Assembly (NCBI RefSeq): GCF_004138295.1
Contig: NZ_SCFM01000033.1
Coordinates: 1 to 64,000 of the forward strand
Reading direction: 5' to 3'
Origin: Ectobacillus funiculus
GTDB lineage: Bacteria; Bacillota; Bacilli; Bacillales; Bacillaceae_G
DNA length: 64,000 bases
The translations under genes were made by a program, and so were the position numbers. Shown one piece after another: positions 18,203 through 27,392 of this stretch. The notes beneath the pieces are model-generated. The model ran no database searches. It was not told the origin of the DNA and saw only the letters and a program-made list of their open reading frames with translations. Within the stretch, counting starts at the first letter, position 1. Each line of letters opens with the position of its first letter.

Positions 18203-18495
18203 AACTGCTTCGATTTCCTCCTCGCCGCGCAGTACGCCGCCCTTTAATTTAAAATTATTAAATCCATAACGCTTATATGCTGCTTCCGCAAGCCGGACAA
18301 CTGCCTCTGGAGTTAACGCCTCTTCATGGCGTAAGCGCATCTAATCATCTTCGGCATCATGCGCACTCAAATATGGAAGATCCGTCTTATTGCGGTCACC
18401 TACATAAAATAAATAGCCCAACATCTCTACCTTATCGCGCTGCTGCCCTTCACCAAGTAAGGCAGCCACTGGTACACCGAGACATTTCCCTACTA
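18203..18495 (-). pseudogene. gudD: Glucarate dehydratase fragment
   Basis: On the minus strand the frame reads [20 protein letters not shown], then [20 protein letters not shown], an in-frame TAG at 18341-18343 where the family has Trp, then [20 protein letters not shown] and [17 protein letters not shown]. This is a ~95-residue internal slice of the ~455-residue enolase-superfamily enzyme; both ends are missing. The 3' edge is joined to repeat A4. D-glucarate catabolism was probably encoded here once. Confidence 0.85.
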
Positions 18496-18597
18496 ATCAG
18501 TCAATATAAAATGGGAATATTCAGAAGTTTTTTTAAAAATGCCAAACAGGACAATTTTATGTATACAGTGTGACAAACGTAGCTAAAGCCAGGTGTA

Positions 18598-18628
18598 TGC
18601 ATATAAAGAAATCCGTAATGAAATACTA
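18598..18628 (+). promoter_or_regulatory. Candidate sigma-G promoter of the germinant receptor operon
   Basis: TGCATA (18598-18603), an 18-bp spacer and AATACTA (18622-18628) match the forespore consensus well. It lies about 70 bp upstream of the first small gene. Germinant receptor operons are known to be sigma-G dependent. Confidence 0.55.
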
Positions 18629-18696
18629 TCAAATAGGCTATGGTTAAATATTTCGTGGAATTTGCTCCTGATAGGGGCATTTGTAAGGTGATAAAA

Positions 18697-18822
18697 ATGT
18701 GGAACATGATTGTTTCCTATCTTCCAGACTGGAAAGTTTGTACGCAAGCTTTTATCGTATTTTTCGTTCCGTATGTTATCTCAAAGTTTTTTAATTGGGT
18801 CCATGCAGCAGAGGAAGAGTGA
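18697..18822 (+). CDS. 41-aa membrane microprotein coupled to the germinant receptor A subunit
   Basis: ATG 18697 follows AAGGTGAT; the frame ends in a TGA that overlaps the ATG of the next gene (TGATG at 18820-18824). The product starts [14 protein letters not shown], has one hydrophobic helix (about residues 16-34) and an acidic end AAEEE. Position and overlap imply co-translation with the receptor. Small membrane D subunits are known in some GerA-type operons, but whether this is one is inference. A longer reading from 18640 lacks an RBS. Confidence 0.6.
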   Translation: MWNMIVSYLPDWKVCTQAFIVFFVPYVISKFFNWVHAAEEE

Positions 18823-20402
18823 TGAAAATGAAATGGTGGAAATCAAAAGCCAAACAGATGCAAAAACATCCTATTGAAAGTGATACTAAGCAAGAAGCTA
18901 TCCTTCCTCAAAATTCAGCAACCCCTTTTACGGGTGCTTTCATCTCAGATTTAGAACTGATAAAGCAGGAAATCGCTCTTAATTCAGATGTCTACTTTCG
19001 AGAGTTCAACATCGGATATACGTCTACTCGAGCAGCAATCGTATTTGTTGAAGGGCTGGCAGATAAAGATCTCATTGACACACATATTATGAAGTCGCTC
19101 ATGCTGGAACTTTCCGAAGAATATAAACAGGAACAGGCCATTATGAAAGGCACTGTTTTAAAAGAGTTTATTAAGCATCACATTCTTTCTATTAGTCAGA
19201 TAAAGGAAGTACATAACATAAAAGATTTGTTGTCAGAAGTATTAACGGGTTCGACAGCCCTTTTAATTGCTGGATCACCAGATGTCTTAATTCTCGGTAC
19301 AGCGAAAGGAAAAACAAGAACCCTTGAGGAACCCGTATCAGAAGCTTTAGTCAGAGGTCCACGTATAGGGTTCACGGAAGCATTAAACGATAATACTGCT
19401 CTTTTGCGACAACACGGGAAAAATGAGAGCCTATCCATTATAAAATTCCTAGTAGGAAAACGTGCAAAAAAGGAGTTGGCAATCGCCTATATCAAGGATA
19501 TCGCGGACCCGGAATTAGTGGAAGAAGTAAAGAAGAGAATTCGGAGAATCGATGTTGATAATGTCCCTGAATCAGGATATGTAGAACAACTCATTGAGGA
19601 TAATTATCTAAGTCCTTTTCCGCAAGTACAAAATACCGAGCGCCCTGATCGCGTCATCGGTGCATTGATGGAAGGACGAGTAGCGATTTTGTTGGACGGA
19701 ACACCCTTTGCTTTAATCGTTCCCGTTACATTTAATATGCTGTTGCAATCGCCAGAGGACTACTACGAACGTTGGCTGCCCGCTTCTCTCATCCGTCTAT
19801 TGCGTTATGCAGCAGCCTTCATATCTCTTTTCACACCTTCTCTCTATATTGCCTTTAGCTCGTTTCATCCAGGATTGATTCCAACTAAACTGGTCATTTC
19901 CATCATAGGATCACGTGAAGGTGTTCCATTCCCTGCTTTTATAGAGGCATTGATTATGGAAATAGCCATCGAGATTTTACGGGAAGCCGGGCTGCGCCTG
20001 CCTAAGCCGATTGGTCCCACAATGGGGATTGTTGGCGGATTAATTATTGGACAAGCTGCCGTAGAAGCGGGGATTGTCAGTCCAGTTATGGTCATCGTGG
20101 TGGCAGTAACCGCGATTTCTTCCTTTGCGATTCCTCAGTATACCGGAGGGATTGCATTACGTATCCTTCGCTTTACAGCTATGTTTTGCGCTGCCATATT
20201 CGGTTTGTATGGGATTATCCTGTTTTTTCTTTTTCTTTATAGCCATTTAGTGAAGCTGAAAAGTTTTGGTGTACCTTATACAAGCCCTGCTATTCCGTAT
20301 CGGTTAAGGGAATGGAAAGACTTTATGGTTCGCTTGCCGCTCATGATGATGAAACGTCGCCCACCCAATATGCATACGAAAGACCCTACGCGCAAAGGAT
20401 AG
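18822..20402 (+). CDS. GerA-family spore germinant receptor, A subunit
   Basis: 526 aa from ATG 18822, overlapping the stop of the upstream microprotein. The N-terminal cytosolic domain carries [27 protein letters not shown], and [18 protein letters not shown], followed by [20 protein letters not shown] and several C-terminal membrane helices ([20 protein letters not shown]). It belongs to the inner spore membrane germinant receptor complex. Sequence pattern and gene order A-B-C are as in gerA/gerK operons; I cannot say which receptor. An in-frame start at 18795 would lie inside the microprotein and lacks an RBS. Confidence 0.93.
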   Translation: MKMKWWKSKAKQMQKHPIESDTKQEAILPQNSATPFTGAFISDLELIKQEIALNSDVYFREFNIGYTSTRAAIVFVEGLADKDLIDTHIMKSLMLELSEEYKQEQAIMKGTVLKEFIKHHILSISQIKEVHNIKDLLSEVLTGSTALLIAGSPDVLILGTAKGKTRTLEEPVSEALVRGPRIGFTEALNDNTALLRQHGKNESLSIIKFLVGKRAKKELAIAYIKDIADPELVEEVKKRIRRIDVDNVPESGYVEQLIEDNYLSPFPQVQNTERPDRVIGALMEGRVAILLDGTPFALIVPVTFNMLLQSPEDYYERWLPASLIRLLRYAAAFISLFTPSLYIAFSSFHPGLIPTKLVISIIGSREGVPFPAFIEALIMEIAIEILREAGLRLPKPIGPTMGIVGGLIIGQAAVEAGIVSPVMVIVVAVTAISSFAIPQYTGGIALRILRFTAMFCAAIFGLYGIILFFLFLYSHLVKLKSFGVPYTSPAIPYRLREWKDFMVRLPLMMMKRRPPNMHTKDPTRKG

Positions 20403-20432
20403 ATTACAACGAAAGAAAGCAGGTCAAAGATA

Positions 20433-20866
20433 ATGCTCAGTACGAGTGACCGTATTACGACTTTAGGCGTTGAAATCATGCTGCTCCTGCTCTTATTTAT
20501 GAAACAGCCAAAAAAAGCAGGAAAAGTTGTTCTAGTTGAGACTCTCATCCCTCTCATCTTTTATGTAATTACCATAGTAATGGTCATCGGAACGTTATCC
20601 GTTGATGGGGTAGTAACAAGAACATGGCCAACGATTGATCTCATGCACAGCTTTGAAATGCCCGGTTTGATATTTGAACGTTTTGAGTCTTTGCTGCTCG
20701 TAATATGGATTATGCAGATATTTACTAGCTTTAACATTAGCCACTATGCTGCTTCTTTAGGATTGTCTCAGGTCTTCAAAAAAATATACATCCATTTATG
20801 CATGGTTTACTGCCGCCTCTGTTTCTCATTATTGCAAAATTGAAGGGGGGAAATCATGAAGCTTAA
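20433..20866 (+). pseudogene. GerAB-type germinant receptor B subunit, internally deleted and frameshifted
   Basis: The 136-codon frame starts MLSTSDRITTLGVEIM and jumps directly into the later part of a GerAB permease (PKKAGKVVLVETLIPLIFYV, SVDGVVTRTWPTIDLM, FNISHYAASLGLSQVF). Family members have about 365 residues, so roughly 200 codons after the start are missing. At a run of seven A (about 20778-20784) the frame shifts; the alternative frame continues NIHPFMHGLLPPLFLI to a stop at 20864-20866 overlapping gerC, as expected for the native end. Both lesions make loss of function likely. Confidence 0.85.
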
Positions 20867-22046
20867 TAATATGAGTTGCCTCTTGCTTCCCTTTTCAATT
20901 CTTTTACTTCTATCCCTTACAGGATGCTGGAGCAGTAAAGAAATTGTAGATCGTGGTTTAACCACAGGTATAGCAATGGATAAGGGGAAAGAGTCAGCGC
21001 TTGAGAAAAGGTTAAGAAAGCAAGGAGGAGGATATACCAAAAAGAATCTTCTCACATTGACCTATCAATTTGCCAACCCCCAATCAACAGGTATGAAAAA
21101 TAAGGAGGGAGATTCCCAATCTAAATCTTATATCAACATTTCTGAAACCGGGGATTCTATCCATCAAATGACTCGTGAACTTTCATTGAGAACAAATCGA
21201 CCTACGTTCAGTCCACATTTAAAAGTGATTGTGATCAGTGCGGATCTTGCACGCACATATAGCTTAGATCAATTATTGGATCAATATCTCCGCGACAATG
21301 AAATTAGACTTAGTTGTCTCGTGCTCATTAGCAAAGGTCGAGCCAGTGAGACGTTGAAATCAAAAGAAATAGGAGAAATTCCCGCATTCCGTTTGCTTGA
21401 AATTGTAAATAATCGACCTAAGACAGCAAGAATTTTGCCACCTATGCCACTTGCTAAATTAGTGGGCAAGATGAAAGCTGGAACTAGCTTTCTCCTGCAA
21501 AATGTGATTTCAGCAAATGAAGAGGAAAAATTTGCGGGAGCTGCCGTAATTGAAGGTAAGACAAAAAAGCTGCGGGGTTTTTTGAATGAAATGGAGGTAG
21601 AGGGATTAACATGGCTAACAGGAACAGGAAAAGGCGGTGTAGTGAAAAGCTTTGATAACAAGACAGGACAACCTATCGTTTATGAAATAAAGTCAATGAA
21701 AAGCAAAATTACACCCCATGTTGCGAAAAACAACATTTCTTTTGATGTAAAAATTGAAGCAGAAGGCCGCCTATCTGAAAACTGGGCCACTTCAGGAACC
21801 TCTTCTGAAAATAAATCTCTAAAGATGAAAGAAACAATTTTTGAAAAAGAAGTAAGCCGTTTGGTGAAACAGGCATTAAAAAAAATACAAGTCGAGTACC
21901 GTACAGATGTTGCCGGTTTCGGAAATCAATTAAGAATTGAACATCCTAGAGTGTGGGAAAAGATCAAAAAAGATTGGGATAAGAGGTTTAGTAAGGTTCC
22001 AATCAAATATAGTGTGAAATTAACGATCACCGATTATGGGGAGTGA
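20856..22046 (+). CDS. GerA-family germinant receptor, C subunit lipoprotein
   Basis: 396 aa. The signal peptide ends in a lipobox LTGC followed by WSSKEIVDRG, the usual GerAC/GerKC start; processing would leave a diacylglyceryl cysteine at about residue 23. The rest follows the Ger(x)C family: TGIAMDKG, LSLRTNRPTFSPHLKVIVIS, and a C-terminal domain ending IKYSVKLTITDYGE. GAAGGGGGAAATC precedes the ATG. Intact, in contrast to the B gene before it. Confidence 0.93.
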   Translation: MKLNNMSCLLLPFSILLLLSLTGCWSSKEIVDRGLTTGIAMDKGKESALEKRLRKQGGGYTKKNLLTLTYQFANPQSTGMKNKEGDSQSKSYINISETGDSIHQMTRELSLRTNRPTFSPHLKVIVISADLARTYSLDQLLDQYLRDNEIRLSCLVLISKGRASETLKSKEIGEIPAFRLLEIVNNRPKTARILPPMPLAKLVGKMKAGTSFLLQNVISANEEEKFAGAAVIEGKTKKLRGFLNEMEVEGLTWLTGTGKGGVVKSFDNKTGQPIVYEIKSMKSKITPHVAKNNISFDVKIEAEGRLSENWATSGTSSENKSLKMKETIFEKEVSRLVKQALKKIQVEYRTDVAGFGNQLRIEHPRVWEKIKKDWDKRFSKVPIKYSVKLTITDYGE

Positions 22047-22082
22047 AGCTATAAGATTTTTCATTAATATATAGAAATTAAA

Positions 22083-22124
22083 AAGAAGCTAGCCACCTAT
22101 ATAGTAGATGATTAGCTTCTTTCC
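22083..22124 (+). terminator. Terminator of the germinant receptor operon
   Basis: AAAGAAGCTA pairs with TAGCTTCTTT across a ~20-nt interior that also has partial pairing. Confidence 0.65.
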
Positions 22125-22199
22125 CGCTTCGGATGGACTTCTTCAGTGCCAATAGATGCTGTTAATAGTTTTTTGCTCTTACATCAAATGAATCATGGC

Positions 22200-22466
22200 T
22201 TAGTAGTATGGATATGGATACGGACAATACGGATATGGATACGGACAATACGGATATGGATACGGATAACCATATCCGTAACCTGGCGTAAGCAGCGCTC
22301 CCAATGCTAACCCACCTAAAAACCCTGGAAAAAACGGACGGCCGAAAAATGGACGACCAAAAAATGGACGACCGAATCCAAAAAATGGGCGATGAAATCC
22401 TCCAAAGAATGGACGATGAAATCCTCCAAATCCTCCAAATCCTCCAAACGGACGAATACGTTCCAT
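22200..22466 (-). CDS. Gly/Phe- and Pro/Tyr-rich low-complexity protein, possible spore component
   Basis: 88 aa. The N-terminal part consists of repeats of GGF, FHRPFFG and GRPFFG; a short hydrophobic middle (FLGGLALGALLTPGYG) is followed by a PYPYPYC-type tail with two cysteines. GGGAGG lies 4 nt before the ATG. Composition resembles small structural coat-type proteins of spores, and the gene sits beside a germination operon, but no family is recognised and the role is a guess. The DNA is repetitive, so length may vary between strains. Confidence 0.65.
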   Translation of the reverse strand: MERIRPFGGFGGFGGFHRPFFGGFHRPFFGFGRPFFGRPFFGRPFFPGFLGGLALGALLTPGYGYGYPYPYPYCPYPYPYCPYPYPYY

Positions 22467-22669
22467 AATGCTTCCTCCCTTATCTTAGATAAATTCCTGT
22501 CACTATCACCTTATACAGGACAAATTCAATTGGAATAGGCCGTTATCTCCTCTTCGACAAAAATATTTTTCAATCAGACAGAACAACTCTTTTCTCCGTG
22601 GCGGGTATACTCTCTACGTTCCACTCCTGTATACACTATTGCACATAAGCAAAGGAAAGAGATGACACT

Positions 22670-22792
22670 ATGTATCAAAGCGTTGATATGCAGCAATTCC
22701 CGCAAATCCCACTGGAAGATTCTCGCATTTGGTGGGGACCACGTCCTTGGTTTTATAGCCCTGTTGTTTACCGCCCTTGGTGGTTCTATTAA
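22670..22792 (+). CDS. 40-aa Trp/Tyr/Pro-rich small protein
   Basis: ATG 22670 after AAGGAAAGAG. The sequence is MYQSVDMQQFPQIPLEDSRI followed by an aromatic tail with five tryptophans (WWGPRPW, then RPWWFY). No signal peptide or membrane helix. It is divergent from the Gly/Phe-rich gene, and the two aromatic proteins may belong to the same spore structure; that is inference. Confidence 0.55.
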   Translation: MYQSVDMQQFPQIPLEDSRIWWGPRPWFYSPVVYRPWWFY

Positions 22793-23041
22793 TCCAAACA
22801 ACTATAAGAGCCTTCGTTTATGGAGGGCCTTTTGCATGTGAGAAATACCCATCTTTCCTCAACGAGGCTTTTGTATTCCAAAATATATAGACCAAAAGTA
22901 GCATCCATCACCACCTAAAACTGGTTCGTTTTCCTGCTTTTTTTTACTGCTCTTTCCTTTGCGAATCATAGCTAAAGAAGGTATCATATAATAGGTATAA
23001 CAGATATTTTTATAAACAATAACAGAATGGTGGTCATCCCA

Positions 23042-23935
23042 ATGTTTCAACATTTTTCAATAAATGAACAGTTAAAAAACCAATTGCAACAGCTGCATGA
23101 AAATAATAGAAACAGTGCCGGAAGCGATGCGTTTCTTATCGGGAAAAAGCTGTACAAGGCACAGGATATGAGCATTTTAGAAGATGCGCTTACTGCGCTC
23201 CTGCTAGGCAAAAATGTTCTTTTAAAAGGACCAACAGGAAGCGGAAAAACGGTTCTTGCGGAAACACTCTCTTACTTGTTTCAAAAGCCAATGCACAGCA
23301 TTAACTGCTCCATTGATTTAGATGTAGAAGGAATTCTTGGCTACAATACGCTGCAGGCTCACAATGGGGCCTCAGAGGTTGCATTCGTAGACGGTCCGCT
23401 GATGAAGGCCATGAAGGGCGGGCACTTCCTCTATATTGACGAAATTAATATGGCGAAGCCGGAGACATTACCACTGCTGCACGGTGCACTCGATTACCGG
23501 AAAATGATTACAAATCCATTTACGCAGGAGGTCGTATACGGTGATGATGATTTCCGCGTAATTGCCGCAATTAATGAAGGCTACGTTGGAACAAGTGAGC
23601 TAAATGAAGCTTTAAAAAACCGTTTCGTCATCATTGAGGTTCCTTATATCCAAGGCTCTACATTAAAAGAGCTCCTTCTATCTGAATCAAAATTAAAAAA
23701 TGAATCCATCGCTGAGAAATTTGCACAGTTTTCAAATGATCTTGTTCCGTTGGCTCGTGATGGACGGGTAAGTGAAGAAGCGGCAAGCATCCGCGGCATT
23801 ATTGATGCGTGTGACTTAAGCTTATATATTCCGGTGCTGCGCGCGATTGAACGAAGCATTATCGCGAAGCTCAGCGATGAAACAGAACAAATAACGGTAC
23901 GGGAACTCGCTGAAAGCTATTTTCTTGAGGGATAA
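23042..23935 (+). CDS. yojN: MoxR-type AAA+ ATPase, NorQ/YojN-like
   Basis: 297 aa from ATG 23042; an ATG at 23027 in frame lacks an RBS. Walker A GPTGSGKT sits near residue 65, Walker B FLYIDEIN near 140, and AAINEG as sensor 1. MoxR ATPases act as chaperones that activate metal-containing partner enzymes together with a VWA protein. The adjoining gene at 23938, 2 nt downstream, encodes that VWA partner, as in B. subtilis yojN-yojO and norQ-norD. No target oxidoreductase lies in the window. Confidence 0.85.
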   Translation: MFQHFSINEQLKNQLQQLHENNRNSAGSDAFLIGKKLYKAQDMSILEDALTALLLGKNVLLKGPTGSGKTVLAETLSYLFQKPMHSINCSIDLDVEGILGYNTLQAHNGASEVAFVDGPLMKAMKGGHFLYIDEINMAKPETLPLLHGALDYRKMITNPFTQEVVYGDDDFRVIAAINEGYVGTSELNEALKNRFVIIEVPYIQGSTLKELLLSESKLKNESIAEKFAQFSNDLVPLARDGRVSEEAASIRGIIDACDLSLYIPVLRAIERSIIAKLSDETEQITVRELAESYFLEG

Positions 23936-23937
23936 TT

Positions 23938-25821
23938 ATGAGACAGGTCTTTAATGAACGAAAAGTTGATGCTTCCCTCTTTTTACAAATGGAAAATTTA
24001 ATGTGCGCGCTTCTCAAGGATCCAAAAGCCCAATTAGAGTACGATTATCAAACATATTATGACGAACAAGAGGACAAGGTGACCATCAGTCGTTTTTGGG
24101 ATGACCGCAGCCAAGAAGACAAAATTCTCGGTTTAAAAAGCGAAGTATATTTAAAAGCTCTCGGCTATCGGCACCATTCCGATATGAAGCTAATTCGTGA
24201 GTATGCGAAGGAGCTGCTCTCTTCGCCGCATAAACACTTTTTAACACAATTATTTGTACTGCTTGAGGATTTGCGGGTCGAGGAAAAAATTAAAACACTT
24301 CGTCCCGGCACAAAACCAATTTTCGCATGGCGCAGAAATACGTACAGAAGCTACTTCACAGCGCAATATGAAATGAACCGCATCCGTGATTTTCAAGCGG
24401 ACATGCTGTTTTCCCTTTGCTACCTTACGCTGACGAGCGATAAGTACGAAAGCTTTGGAAATGACTATCTCACTAGCATTGAATCCCTTCTATATGAGGC
24501 GTTTCACGCGCGTAATACAGAGGATACGATGTACACGGTTGAGAAAATTCGTTACCGTCTTGAAGAAGCGTTACCGAGCAACATGGTTAACAATTACTTC
24601 GGTCTTGCTCCTATTGGCGATAAAGCCGAGAAAATTGAAAAAGATGCCTGTGCGCATGAATTAGCCAATGACGACACACAGCTGCTAGACGATGATGAGA
24701 AGAAAGATAAAATGGACGAAACCTTCTCTACCTGGCATCGGGAAAATAAAAACAATGACAATGAAAACTTTTTACGCTTCGAGCTAGAAAGCGGAACAAA
24801 AACAAATCTGATGGGTAACGCTGCGCGGGAGTCTGAGGATGCAGATCAGGCACTTGCTTCCGTGCAGGGCGGCTCAAAAAAAAGCAGCCAAGCTAACTTT
24901 AATCCAGCAGATGCAAAAGATGCCCGTTCCTCTCATGCATCTGGCAGCGGTGAAAATGCATACGGCAAATATAATATTGGTGCGGTTCATACTATAAAAG
25001 GTTCCCGCAAGCCGACGATCGATGAAAAGGCTGCCTATCAGACCATAAAGTCACTAATTAACAAAGATGTAAAGGAACTAAAGAAAACCATCGAAAAAAC
25101 GATTGAAAATAAAACAAATGCCCATTCGGAGAAATACTATGGCCGTCTCCATAAAAAGTTCCACCGGATCTATACGGAAAAACAACCTCGTATGTTTTAT
25201 AAAAAAGGGAACGAATCGAAGGAACTTGATGTTGTCTTTCATCTCTTAGTCGATTGCTCCGGCTCGATGTACAACAAAATGGAGGAAACGAAAAAAAGCG
25301 TCGTCTTATTTCATGAGGCATTAAAATCATTAAAGGTTCCGCATGCGATTAGTGGCTTTTGGGAGGATGCTTCTAGTGCAAAAGCCGAATACAAGCCAAA
25401 TGTCATCCATGAAGTGATAGCATATAAAAACTCTACCTCTCCAAGCAGCGGTCCAGAAATTATGCAACTGCGCGAAGAAGAGGATAATCGTGACGGCTAT
25501 ATTATCCGCATCATATCTGAAGCATTGGCAAAACGTCCGGAAAAACATAAATTCTTGCTCGTATTTACAGACGGGGAACCATCTGCTTTAGACTATCACC
25601 AAGACGGGATTTTAGATACACATGAAGCAGTAAAGCTTGCACGCAAGCATGGGCTTGAGGTAATCGGTATTTTTATTGAAGAAGGCGAAGCAAAGGAAGA
25701 AACCTATCAATTAATGAAAAATATATACAACCATCACTTCCTAGTAGCTAACCATGCAGAGGATTTACGTTTAAAAATCAAGCCGCTTCTTAAAAAGCTG
25801 CTTCTTAAAATTATTTCTTAA
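23938..25821 (+). CDS. yojO: VWA-domain protein, NorD/YojO-like partner of the MoxR ATPase
   Basis: 627 aa. The C-terminal von Willebrand A domain has the MIDAS motif DCSGSMYNK near residue 438 and a later TDGEPSALD. The N-terminal two thirds are the CobT/NorD-like region with an acidic linker (DDDEKKDKMDE). It forms the second half of a chaperone pair with the upstream ATPase. The stop codon lies in TTTCTTAAAGTGTAAAA, the same sequence as the right end of the intergenic repeats, so the last codons may derive from a repeat insertion. Confidence 0.85.
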   Translation: MRQVFNERKVDASLFLQMENLMCALLKDPKAQLEYDYQTYYDEQEDKVTISRFWDDRSQEDKILGLKSEVYLKALGYRHHSDMKLIREYAKELLSSPHKHFLTQLFVLLEDLRVEEKIKTLRPGTKPIFAWRRNTYRSYFTAQYEMNRIRDFQADMLFSLCYLTLTSDKYESFGNDYLTSIESLLYEAFHARNTEDTMYTVEKIRYRLEEALPSNMVNNYFGLAPIGDKAEKIEKDACAHELANDDTQLLDDDEKKDKMDETFSTWHRENKNNDNENFLRFELESGTKTNLMGNAARESEDADQALASVQGGSKKSSQANFNPADAKDARSSHASGSGENAYGKYNIGAVHTIKGSRKPTIDEKAAYQTIKSLINKDVKELKKTIEKTIENKTNAHSEKYYGRLHKKFHRIYTEKQPRMFYKKGNESKELDVVFHLLVDCSGSMYNKMEETKKSVVLFHEALKSLKVPHAISGFWEDASSAKAEYKPNVIHEVIAYKNSTSPSSGPEIMQLREEEDNRDGYIIRIISEALAKRPEKHKFLLVFTDGEPSALDYHQDGILDTHEAVKLARKHGLEVIGIFIEEGEAKEETYQLMKNIYNHHFLVANHAEDLRLKIKPLLKKLLLKIIS

Positions 25822-25836
25822 AGTGTAAAAAATGAG

Positions 25837-25875
25837 GGTGCCCCATAAGCTAGTTACACTTGCTTATGGGGCACC
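25837..25875 (+). terminator. Intrinsic terminator after yojO
   Basis: GGTGCCCCATAAGC (25837-25850) and GCTTATGGGGCACC (25862-25875) form a perfect 14-bp stem. Confidence 0.8.
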
Positions 25876-26039
25876 GCTCTTCTTGTTTAACAAATCTTTT
25901 TAGTTTAGTGGATAGCTTTTTGGTTCTGTTTTTACGCCTGAACCACTCTCTATAAGATTTACAATTTCTTATCCATATTATATTTCAAAATCCACTGTAT
26001 TTGTAAAGGGTTTTTTATTTTTATTATATATCCTTATAT

Positions 26040-27380
26040 CTAAATACTTCTGCTGCTATGCTCATAACAAGCTTCTTTTACAGAAAAGAGCTTACGGCTT
26101 AACTTAGGGATATAAAGAGCTAAAAAAACGGAACGACCTAAGCTAAATAAAATAAAGGCCAGCCATAATCCATGGTTTTGCAGTACAGGAACACATACAT
26201 ATAAAATGACTAGAAAAAGGATTAACGCATAAACCATTGAATTTCTAATTGGTTTCGCTTCGGTTGCTCCAGTAAATACACCGTAAAGAATGAGACCAAG
26301 AGCTGCTGATAGAGGATACAACATAATCCATCGTTCATATGTACTAGCTAACTCAATGACGCTCGGTATTTGCGTAAATAACGGAATAATATAACTCTTA
26401 GACAAGTAATACACCCCAGTAATGAACAGCGAAGAAAAAAGTGCCCACTGACAGGATAATGATAATGTCCGCTTATACAAACCCTGATCATGGGAACCTA
26501 CTGCTTTTCCCACATAAATACTCGAAGCATTCGCAAAGCCGTCAAATGCATATGCCATCATATAATGAACTTGAATTAGAACGGCATTGGCTGCCAATAC
26601 CTCTGTTCCAAACGAAGCTCCCTTCGCTGTGAATACATTAAAAACAGCTAGTAAACAGAAGGTTCTGATCATTAAATCCCGATTCATAGCCATCATTTTT
26701 TTAAAAGGTTTTGGATCCAAGATTTCTTTTATTGCCAGAAAGTTAAATGATGGTGATAGCATTTTGATAATGATGCAAAGACTCAGAATAAATGCTGTTA
26801 TTTCAGCAATGAGTGTAGCTGCGGCAACTCCAGATACATCCCAAGAAAACCATTTGACAAACATAATCGCCAATAGGATATTAATCAAATTCATAAGCAC
26901 CTGAAGAGACAATGATATCTTTATACGAGATCGCCCCACTAACCAACCGATAATAACATAATTCATTAAAGTAAATGGCGCTCCCCATATCCTAATGGAA
27001 AAATAGTCAGATGCAAACTTATAAACATCAGCAGCAGGATTAATAAAAACGAAGGCCAGATACTGGATTGGCCACTGTAAAAAGAGAAAACTGGCTCCTA
27101 CAACAAAAGCAATAAACAAGGGCCTGATGAGCGCAAGCACTTGTTGTCTCTCATCATTAGCTCCTTGTGCTTGGGCAGCAAACCCAGATGTACTTACCCG
27201 CAAAAAGCCGAATAACCAATACATCGTATTAAAGATAATAGTACCGACAGCTACACCGCCGATATAAGCTGGATCTGGCAGCTGCCCTACTACAGCCATA
27301 TCTACAACACCTAATAGAGGCGTTGTTATGGTCGAAATCGTAAGAGGAATAGCTAAGGCTAGATAAGATCGATGATTCAC
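26040..27380 (-). CDS. MATE-family efflux protein, DinF type
   Basis: 446 aa with 12 predicted membrane helices. The start IPLTISTITTPLLGVVDMAV and SGFAAQAQGA are typical of the DinF branch. MATE proteins export organic cations or other small molecules using Na+ or H+ gradients. It begins 12 nt after the fifth gene of the ABC operon, so it is probably co-transcribed. In the comparable S. aureus cnt operon an MFS exporter (CntE) of the metallophore follows the ABC genes; a MATE in that slot could do a similar job, which is inference. Confidence 0.85.
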   Translation of the reverse strand: MNHRSYLALAIPLTISTITTPLLGVVDMAVVGQLPDPAYIGGVAVGTIIFNTMYWLFGFLRVSTSGFAAQAQGANDERQQVLALIRPLFIAFVVGASFLFLQWPIQYLAFVFINPAADVYKFASDYFSIRIWGAPFTLMNYVIIGWLVGRSRIKISLSLQVLMNLINILLAIMFVKWFSWDVSGVAAATLIAEITAFILSLCIIIKMLSPSFNFLAIKEILDPKPFKKMMAMNRDLMIRTFCLLAVFNVFTAKGASFGTEVLAANAVLIQVHYMMAYAFDGFANASSIYVGKAVGSHDQGLYKRTLSLSCQWALFSSLFITGVYYLSKSYIIPLFTQIPSVIELASTYERWIMLYPLSAALGLILYGVFTGATEAKPIRNSMVYALILFLVILYVCVPVLQNHGLWLAFILFSLGRSVFLALYIPKLSRKLFSVKEACYEHSSRSI

Positions 27381-27392
27381 CGCACTTCCTCC

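Noticed and set aside
22796-22840. Possible terminator after the Trp-rich 40-mer (GAGCCTTCG...GGAGGGCCTTTT)
   Set aside because: Stem is imperfect and short, so it was not listed as a feature.
22859-23053. Minus-strand 64-codon frame overlapping the start of the MoxR gene
   Set aside because: No RBS, no recognisable features, and overlap with the well-supported ATPase start region.
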